From contig CAKUSI010000016.1 in the NCBI GenBank assembly GCA_934678955.1, positions 1 through 27,847 on the forward strand: a stretch of 27,847 nucleotides of DNA, read 5' to 3'. Shown in pieces: positions 22,674 through 27,847 of this stretch. How positions within the stretch are numbered: the first letter of the stretch is position 1; each line of letters begins with the position of its first letter. This stretch comes from an uncultured Austwickia sp. GTDB taxonomy: Bacteria > Actinomycetota > Actinomycetes > Actinomycetales > Dermatophilaceae. Under the pieces are notes generated by a model that was given only the letters and a program-made list of their open reading frames with translations, did not search any database and was not told the DNA's origin. The position numbers and the translations under genes are program-made.

Positions 22674-23664
22674 CGAACTGCCCTGTCGGGGAACGACGAA
22701 TCGCGTTGTACATGTTGGTGGACGACACCTGCCAGTAGCCGGAGGGGTTGACGCCCGGGATGCCGAGTCGGGCCGGGTTGTACTCCTCGAAAACGTACAC
22801 GTTCTGGCCCGTCCACCCGTAGATCAGGTTGTAGTGGGTGGCCCACTGGCCCTGCCAGTACCAGAGATAACCGGCCTGCACGTTCGCCACCATGCCGTGA
22901 CCGGCGTTGCCCACGATGTTCTTCGTGCTGGCCAGCAGCCCGGTCGGGGAGGACGGGGTGTTCAGCGAGAAGTAGTCGTAGTTGTAATAGCGCTTGTTGA
23001 GTGTGTCGGCGATCCGGTTGATGTACGTGCCGACGTAGGGGTCCGTGCCCATGAGCGCCTCGAGCCGGCCCTCGGTCTCGTCGTAGCCGGTCATGGCCCG
23101 GATCAGGTTGCGCGTCGCGGACGGCCCACAGGTGTAGGACTTCTCCTGGTAGTAGTGACCGGCGTCGAGGTAGTAACTCCGCTTCGTGCTGTTCGGAGCG
23201 GCCTGGCGCGCACCGGCCGCGACCGGCCCGCCGCCGATGGCGGTCCCGGCCGCTGCGTGGCGGCCGGCGGACGTCGTCGCGCCCGCCGTGACGCCTTGCA
23301 TCAGCGGCCGGCCGTGCTGGATGTTGTCGGCCATCTGCTGTTTGGCGGCCAGACGGTCCGCAGCGGCCGCGGGAGGTTGATAGCTGGACGGCCGTGTGTC
23401 GGCGACGCCCGTGTTGCCCGGCCCGATCGGCGAGGGGGCTGTGCGCGCGACGGCCTGGGCCAGGGTGGGCGGCGCCTGTCGGGCCTGCACGGCGTCGGCC
23501 GACATGGCGTTGCTCAGCGCGGCTTCGGCGAGTGTCAGAGGAGGCGACAGGGCTGGTGGGGGTGACATCGTGGGCGCGGCGAGCGAGGCGCCGCCGACTC
23601 CGAGGGTCAGTGCTGAGGCAGTTGCGAGCGCGGCAAGGCAGCGCGCCGTAGGGGAGTGACGCAT
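22666..23664 (-). CDS. Secreted C39-like cysteine peptidase
   Basis: A 332-residue exported protein. The signal peptide runs to about residue 30 (LAALATASALTLGVGGASLAA). A low-complexity Ala/Pro-rich stretch (31-160) follows. The C-terminal domain matches peptidase C39-like folds: YYQEKSYTCGPSATRNLI with Gln173 and Cys179, HYNLIYGW with His277, and an acidic/Asn cluster at 293-296 (EEYN) as the third residue. It may cut peptides or act as an amidase outside the cell; the substrate is unknown. The ATG at 23662-23664 has GGAAGG 6 nt upstream; the in-frame start at 23736 adds a tail without signal character. It is followed by the lipoprotein gene with overlap. Confidence 0.82.
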   Translation of the reverse strand: MRHSPTARCLAALATASALTLGVGGASLAAPTMSPPPALSPPLTLAEAALSNAMSADAVQARQAPPTLAQAVARTAPSPIGPGNTGVADTRPSSYQPPAAAADRLAAKQQMADNIQHGRPLMQGVTAGATTSAGRHAAAGTAIGGGPVAAGARQAAPNSTKRSYYLDAGHYYQEKSYTCGPSATRNLIRAMTGYDETEGRLEALMGTDPYVGTYINRIADTLNKRYYNYDYFSLNTPSSPTGLLASTKNIVGNAGHGMVANVQAGYLWYWQGQWATHYNLIYGWTGQNVYVFEEYNPARLGIPGVNPSGYWQVSSTNMYNAIRRSPTGQFVG

Positions 23665-23800
23665 GGATGACCTTCCAGGGATGACGTATGCCAGGGGATG
23701 ACTCCGGCGTGACAGGCCGGTGGTTCTACTGTGCATCTCCCCGACGGGCCGGCCACGACGCGAACCCCATCGACGGGCACATGGACTCGTTGGGCGAGGT

Positions 23801-23816
23801 GTTTGGCGCGCCTAAC
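23801..23816. promoter_or_regulatory. 16-bp palindrome between the C39 and PH-domain genes
   Basis: Bases 23801-23816 read GTTTGGCGCGCCTAAC, a palindrome apart from one base pair (the outer T/T pair). It lies in the 227-nt divergent intergenic gap, 76 nt before the PH-domain start and 137 nt before the C39 start. It is a candidate operator acting on either gene. No clear -10 or -35 boxes were recognised in this gap. Confidence 0.45.
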
Positions 23817-23891
23817 GGTGGTTTCCTGTGAGGACGTCGGCCGGGGACCTGGTCATTCGGTAGGTCGTGGTCGGCTTGAGAGGATTGCCGT

Positions 23892-24470
23892 ATGGCATCT
23901 CCGGGCGAACCCCCTGCGGACGAATCGGCGTCGGTCCCCCCGGTGCCGCAGGAGTCGCCGACGGAGCCCGACGTCTGGGTCGCCCCGACCGGCCTCCGAG
24001 CTCCGGCGCACCGTGTCGACCCCCGCGCTCGGCACGTCTGGCGCCTCGCCGCGCTGCTCGGGTGGATCGGCCCGGTCGTCGCCGCCGCCCTCGTCTATCT
24101 CCTGGTGGGCGCCTCCCGCCCGATCAGCGGGTGGGTGCTGATCGCGGTGGGGGTCCTCGCGCTCGTCAACATCGTGGTGATGCCGGAATGGCGCTACCGC
24201 GTCCACCGATGGGAGGTCGACGAACTCGCCGTCTACACGCAGTCCGGCTGGTGGAGCCAGTCGGCGAGGGTCGCCCCGTTGAACCGGGTGCAGACGGTCG
24301 ACTCGGCGTTTGGGCCGCTCCAGCGCGCGTTCGGGCTGGGCACGCTGACGGTGACGACCGCGTCGGCCGGTGGGGCTGTCACGATCGAGGGACTCCCGCG
24401 CGCGAGAGTCGAAGAACTCGTGGACAGGCTCACGCGGATCACCGCCGCGGACGCGGGAGACGCCACGTGA
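23892..24470 (+). CDS. YdbS-like bacterial PH-domain membrane protein
   Basis: A 192-residue protein. A disordered acidic/proline-rich start of about 40 residues precedes two membrane segments (about 50-73 and 80-97). A bacterial PH (bPH2) domain follows: YRVHRWEVDELAVYTQSGWWSQSARVAPLNRVQTVDSAFGPLQRAFGLGTLTVTTASAGG. In Bacillus the ydbS-ydbT pair affects resistance to antimicrobial peptides; a similar envelope role here is inference. The ATG at 23892 follows GAGAGGA at 23877-23883. Its stop overlaps the next start as GTGA. Confidence 0.88.
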   Translation: MASPGEPPADESASVPPVPQESPTEPDVWVAPTGLRAPAHRVDPRARHVWRLAALLGWIGPVVAAALVYLLVGASRPISGWVLIAVGVLALVNIVVMPEWRYRVHRWEVDELAVYTQSGWWSQSARVAPLNRVQTVDSAFGPLQRAFGLGTLTVTTASAGGAVTIEGLPRARVEELVDRLTRITAADAGDAT

Positions 24471-26107
24471 CCGGGGCGACGATTCCGGGACCGGATCCGC
24501 TCTCGGCTCGCCCGAGTGAGGCGGTGTGGCGACGTCCGAGCGCGCGGTCGCTGGTCGTGGCCCCCCTGCGTTCTGCGGTGGACACGCTGCCGGCGATCCT
24601 GCCGATGCTCGTGCTCGCCTTCAACGCAGGCGGTGCCGGGCGTCTGCTGCTCATCCCCGCGGCGTTGCTCCCCGTGCTGGTCGCCGTGTTGGCCTGGTGG
24701 ATGACCGGCTATCGAGTGACGAGCGAGCAGTTCCAGGTCCGTCGCGGCGTGCTGCGCCGGGTCACGCTGACGGCGAACCTGCCGCGGATCCGCACGGTCG
24801 ACCTGTCCGCGTCGCCGCTGCGCCGTGTCCTCGGTCTGGTGGATCTGGAGGTGAGCACCGGCGCGGACCAGGCCATCTCGTTGACCGGGCTGCTCGCCTC
24901 GGACGGACATGCGCTGCGGCGCACCCTGCTGGCCCACTCGGAAAGGACGCCTTCCGGCGCGGCGCAGGAACCGGTGACCGGGCGGGAGGCACCATCGCGC
25001 GCGGAGGAGGAGGAGCCGGTCGCGGCCACCAGCGGGGATCCTGTCGCGGGATCGAAGGGCGACCCTGCGCCGGTCGTCCACGAGCTGGCCCGTTTCCGGC
25101 CGTCCTGGCTGGCGCTGGCCCCGCTGACGCTCAGCGGCGTCGCGATGGTCGGCGCGGCCCTTGCCTTCCTCACGCAGTTCGGGGAGGGCTGGGCGCTGCG
25201 GGCCTGGCTGTGGGACGCCGCCACGGACGCCTGGGACTCCGCCCAGCGGATGCATCCCGTCGTGGCGTTCGGTCAGGCGAGCGTCGCCGCGCTGGTGGTG
25301 ATCTCGCTGCTGTCGTTGATCTCGTACGCGTTGCGCTACTGGGGCTTTCGCCTTACGCGGCGGAGCGACGGCACGCTGCGGGTCGCGCGAGGTCTCCTCA
25401 CCACGTACCAGACCAGCCTGGAGGAGCGACGCATCCGCGGAGCGGTCCTCGAACGGCCCCTCCTGGTGCGACTGGGGCGGGGGGCCCGCGCCCGGGCCCT
25501 CATCACCGGCGCCTCCGAGGGCGAGGGCGGTTCGAGCCGCTCCTCCGACTTGCTCTGTCCACCGGCCCCGGCGCGGGTGGCGGAGGGGGTGATCGCCGAC
25601 GTGCTCGGCACCGACGAGGCGATGCGCTGCGCGCTGGTGCGGCACGGCGCGGCCGCGGCGCGACGCCGCTACACCCGGGCGGCCGGCGGCGCGCTGGCCC
25701 TCCTGGCGGTGCTGTGGATCGCACTGGCCTGGCGGGGTGGGCCGCCGTGGCTGTTCGGCGTTACGGCGCTGGTCCTGCCGCTGTCCCCGCTGCTCGCCGA
25801 GGGGCGCCGGCGCGAGCTGGGGCACGCGCTCACGCGAGATCACCTGGTGGCGAGCGAAGGCGTGCTGCCCGCCGCCCGCAACATGCTGCGCCGCCCGGCG
25901 ATCATCGGGTGGGCGATGCACGCGTCCTGGTTCCAGCGCCGCGCGGGGCTGGTCACGCTGGAGGCGACGGTGGCGGCGAAGGGGGGAGCGGTACGCATCC
26001 TCGACGTCCCGAGACCGCTCGCCGTGGCGCTCATCGCCGCGGCCACCCCCGGCCTGGTCGATCGCTACCTGACGTCGGACGGGGCCACGCCGCACCGCGA
26101 GCAATGA
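24467..26107 (+). CDS. YdbT-like bacterial PH-domain membrane protein
   Basis: A 546-residue membrane protein with three bPH2-type modules. The first is YRVTSEQFQVRRGVLRRVTLTANLPRIRTVDLSASPLRRVLGLVDLEVSTG; the second starts YWGFRLTRRSDGTLRVARGLLTTYQTSLEERRIRG; a third follows near the C-terminus (HLVASEGVLPAARNMLRRPAIIGWAM). Paired hydrophobic segments precede each module. An acidic, low-complexity insert of about 50 residues separates the first two. The GTG at 24467 overlaps the stop of the YdbS-like gene, so they form one unit. The stop lies 1 nt from the 3' end of the convergent tRNA-Leu gene. Confidence 0.88.
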   Translation: MTGATIPGPDPLSARPSEAVWRRPSARSLVVAPLRSAVDTLPAILPMLVLAFNAGGAGRLLLIPAALLPVLVAVLAWWMTGYRVTSEQFQVRRGVLRRVTLTANLPRIRTVDLSASPLRRVLGLVDLEVSTGADQAISLTGLLASDGHALRRTLLAHSERTPSGAAQEPVTGREAPSRAEEEEPVAATSGDPVAGSKGDPAPVVHELARFRPSWLALAPLTLSGVAMVGAALAFLTQFGEGWALRAWLWDAATDAWDSAQRMHPVVAFGQASVAALVVISLLSLISYALRYWGFRLTRRSDGTLRVARGLLTTYQTSLEERRIRGAVLERPLLVRLGRGARARALITGASEGEGGSSRSSDLLCPPAPARVAEGVIADVLGTDEAMRCALVRHGAAAARRRYTRAAGGALALLAVLWIALAWRGGPPWLFGVTALVLPLSPLLAEGRRRELGHALTRDHLVASEGVLPAARNMLRRPAIIGWAMHASWFQRRAGLVTLEATVAAKGGAVRILDVPRPLAVALIAAATPGLVDRYLTSDGATPHREQ

Positions 26108-26108
26108 G

Positions 26109-26190
26109 TGCGGGAGAAGGGACTTGAACCCTCACGCCCGTGGGCACAGGAACCTAAATCCTGCGTGTCTGCCAATTTCACCACTCCCGC
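26109..26190 (-). tRNA. tRNA-Leu (anticodon UAG)
   Basis: On the minus strand the 5' acceptor arm GCGGGAG (26184-26190) pairs with CTCCCGC (26110-26116), with discriminator A at 26109. The anticodon stem CAGGA/TCCTG holds a loop with TAG at 26154-26156, which decodes CUA leucine codons. A long variable arm and the GGTTCAAGTCC T arm fit a class II leucine tRNA. The CCA end is not encoded. It lies tail to tail with the YdbT-like gene. Confidence 0.96.
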
Positions 26191-26417
26191 GTGGCTAGCG
26201 AGTGTACGTGGCGCGCTGGGCGTGAGCCCGCACGGTGCCGCCCGGGCGGCGCGGGCGCCGCTGGCCATGGTGAGCGGGGCCGCCGCGGGGGAGTGGCCCG
26301 GGAGCAGTTGCCGCACCGCCATGAGTTGCGCTGACCGTCACCTCGAATCCGCTTGGACATCAACTAGGTCGAGATGAATGGGGTGTCCCCTCCCTGTCCC
26401 TTTCCAGGAGTCTCCCC

Positions 26418-27847
26418 GTGTCGATCCCCCGCACTCGCGCCCGGCGCGCGCTGGCCCTCTCCCTCGCGCTCGGGCTGGCCATGCCCATGGCGTCCACCAT
26501 GACGGCCGTGGCCGCCCCGCCCGCCGAGCCGATCCTGACCAATCGGTCGATCCTCCCCGCGGCCACGTACACCCCGCAGAGCGAGCCGTCCGGCCACTGG
26601 ACCACCGGCAACGACGAGATCCCCGCGCCCTACGCGGGTCAGCCGGTGCAGGGCTTCTCGGCGACCCATCGTCAACCCGACGGCACCTATCTGGTGATGA
26701 ACGACAACGGCTTCGGCAACCAGCGGAACAGCGCGGACTTCCTGCTGGCGGTGCACCGGATCCGCCCGGGGGCCGCAGCGCAGGGCAAGCCCGGCACGAC
26801 CAGCTACCTCAACACGGTCTTCACGCTCTCCGACCCGAACCGCCTGATCCCGTGGCGGATCTGGCGCGACGGTGGCTGCGCGGCCGCCGCCGAGCTGCCG
26901 AGCGGGTATGCCTGCCCGGCGCCGGACCGGAAGCTCACGGGCGCCGACTTCGACCTGGAGTCCATGCAGATCGCCCCGGACGGCACGTTCTGGTTCGGCG
27001 AGGAGTTCGGTCCGTACCTGCTGCACACGGACGCCCAGGGCCGCCTGCTGCAGGCGCCGCTGCCCACGCCGGGCGTCGTCTCGCCGAGCAACCCGACCCT
27101 GCGGCCCGACCAGAAGCCGAACCTGCCGGACAGCAAGGGCTTCGAGGGTATGGCCATGTCGCCCGACGGCAGGACGCTCTACCCCATGCTGGAGGGGCCG
27201 ACCCAGGAGGACAAGGACGCCGGCCGGGCCGGGGACCTGCGCATCTATGAGGTGCAGCTCACCTCGGCCGGCGCGCGCTACACGGGCAAGGTCATGCGAT
27301 ACCGCATGGAGTCCCCGACCAACGCCATCGGCGACCTCATCGCCGTCAACGCCACGCAGTTCCTCGCCATCGAGCGGGACGACAAGCAGGGCGCCGTGGC
27401 CGCGTTCAAGCGGATCTACCTGATCGACAGCGCCAAGACCCGCGACGACGGCTACGTCACCAAGACGCTTCTGGTCGACCTGATGAACCTCGCCGACCCG
27501 GGCAACGTCGGCGGCCTCGGAGAGCGCTTCACGTTCCCGTACTTCACGATCGAGGACGTCGAGATCATCGACGCCACGCGCATCGCGGTGATGAACGACA
27601 ACAACTTCCCGGCGCAGGGCGGCCGCGGACCGGGCGTCGTCGACGTCAACGAGTACCTCGAGATCACCCTGCCGACCCCGCTGAAGGTCGACCAGCGCGT
27701 GCTGCCCTCGTTCGTCCCCTACGGCCCGGCGCCCACCAAGGGGGCCACGACCTTCAACGTCATCGGCGACCTCCCCTACGGCGAGGCACAGAACGCAAAG
27801 TTCCCCTCCTGGGTGGCCGACCTCAACGCCTCCGGCGCCGACTACGC
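26418..27847 (+). CDS. Secreted esterase-like/phytase-like protein, 3' end beyond the window
   Basis: At least 476 residues are present and the frame is open at the window end. The N-terminus is a signal peptide: basic start, hydrophobic stretch ALALSLALGLAMPMA, and a likely cleavage near AVAA-PPAEP. The mature part fits the 'esterase-like activity of phytase' family: GFSATHRQPDGTYLVMNDNGFGNQRNS, DFDLESMQIAPDGTFWFGEEFGPYLL, SKGFEGMAMSPDGRTLYPMLEGP and IEDVEIIDATRIAVMNDNNFP. Members are predicted secreted propeller phosphoesterases. The GTG at 26418 has CAGGAG at 26405-26410. The 227-nt gap before it shows GC-rich partial hairpins but no convincing promoter. Confidence 0.88.
   Translation, partial: MSIPRTRARRALALSLALGLAMPMASTMTAVAAPPAEPILTNRSILPAATYTPQSEPSGHWTTGNDEIPAPYAGQPVQGFSATHRQPDGTYLVMNDNGFGNQRNSADFLLAVHRIRPGAAAQGKPGTTSYLNTVFTLSDPNRLIPWRIWRDGGCAAAAELPSGYACPAPDRKLTGADFDLESMQIAPDGTFWFGEEFGPYLLHTDAQGRLLQAPLPTPGVVSPSNPTLRPDQKPNLPDSKGFEGMAMSPDGRTLYPMLEGPTQEDKDAGRAGDLRIYEVQLTSAGARYTGKVMRYRMESPTNAIGDLIAVNATQFLAIERDDKQGAVAAFKRIYLIDSAKTRDDGYVTKTLLVDLMNLADPGNVGGLGERFTFPYFTIEDVEIIDATRIAVMNDNNFPAQGGRGPGVVDVNEYLEITLPTPLKVDQRVLPSFVPYGPAPTKGATTFNVIGDLPYGEAQNAKFPSWVADLNASGADY

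Noticed and set aside
23665..23736. Upstream in-frame start for the C39-like protein.
   Set aside because: It would bury the signal peptide behind a 24-residue basic tail, while the ATG at 23664 has a strong ribosome site.

Overview
The window is GC-rich (about 70%) chromosomal DNA with dense, short-spaced genes. It carries actinobacterial hallmarks: DUF3039, DUF2510, DUF2017 next to clpS, a tmRNA tag ending in ALAA, and many apparently leaderless genes. The gene content and order suggest an actinomycete, perhaps a micrococcalean of the Intrasporangiaceae/Dermatophilaceae type; this placement is inference. No insertion sequence, prophage, CRISPR array or rRNA is visible, and no gene-free stretch exceeds 300 bases.

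Positions 1-3174 hold the tmRNA gene ssrA with a flanking precursor stem, a strong hairpin terminator, a thioredoxin on the minus strand, and a divergent DEAD-box RNA helicase. The helicase has eight near-identical 30-bp repeats in its basic N-terminal tail. Positions 3204-7155 carry a YqgE/AlgH protein, a small cysteine-containing DUF3039 protein, an SF2 DEVH helicase, and a DUF2510-RDD membrane protein. Positions 7338-9305 encode a large membrane acyltransferase with an SGNH esterase domain, preceded by two small palindromes.

Positions 9310-9926 (minus) hold an AbrB-type antitoxin and RelE-like toxin pair. Positions 10009-11932 (minus) are the NAD salvage pair pncB-pncA, facing clpS-DUF2017 (11956-12938). 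The two divergent start regions have overlapping -10 boxes and essentially no 5' leaders. Positions 13124-15788 are a three-gene amino-acid ABC importer. Positions 15881-19301 run murI, a metallo-beta-lactamase-fold hydrolase, a PNPOx-like protein, rph and rdgB: wall precursor synthesis, RNA maturation and nucleotide-pool cleaning.

Positions 19356-23664 are all on the minus strand: a VapBC toxin-antitoxin pair, an SdpI-like membrane protein, a MarR regulator fused in frame to a small beta-rich domain, and a two-gene secreted pair (a C39-like cysteine peptidase and a putative lipoprotein with propeller-like repeats). Positions 23892-26107 hold a YdbS/YdbT-like bacterial PH-domain membrane pair, then tRNA-Leu(UAG) tail to tail, then the start of a secreted phytase-esterase-like protein cut off by the window end.

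The most notable signals are these. About ten starts have a TANNNT-like box 6-7 nt upstream, which predicts leaderless transcription. The MarR fusion has an internal Shine-Dalgarno plus ATG exactly at the domain boundary, and its own palindromic operator overlaps its -10 box. The vapBC promoter carries a palindrome. The secreted C39/lipoprotein pair has no known role. None of these is proven a new system; the MarR fusion and the C39 pair are the least explained.
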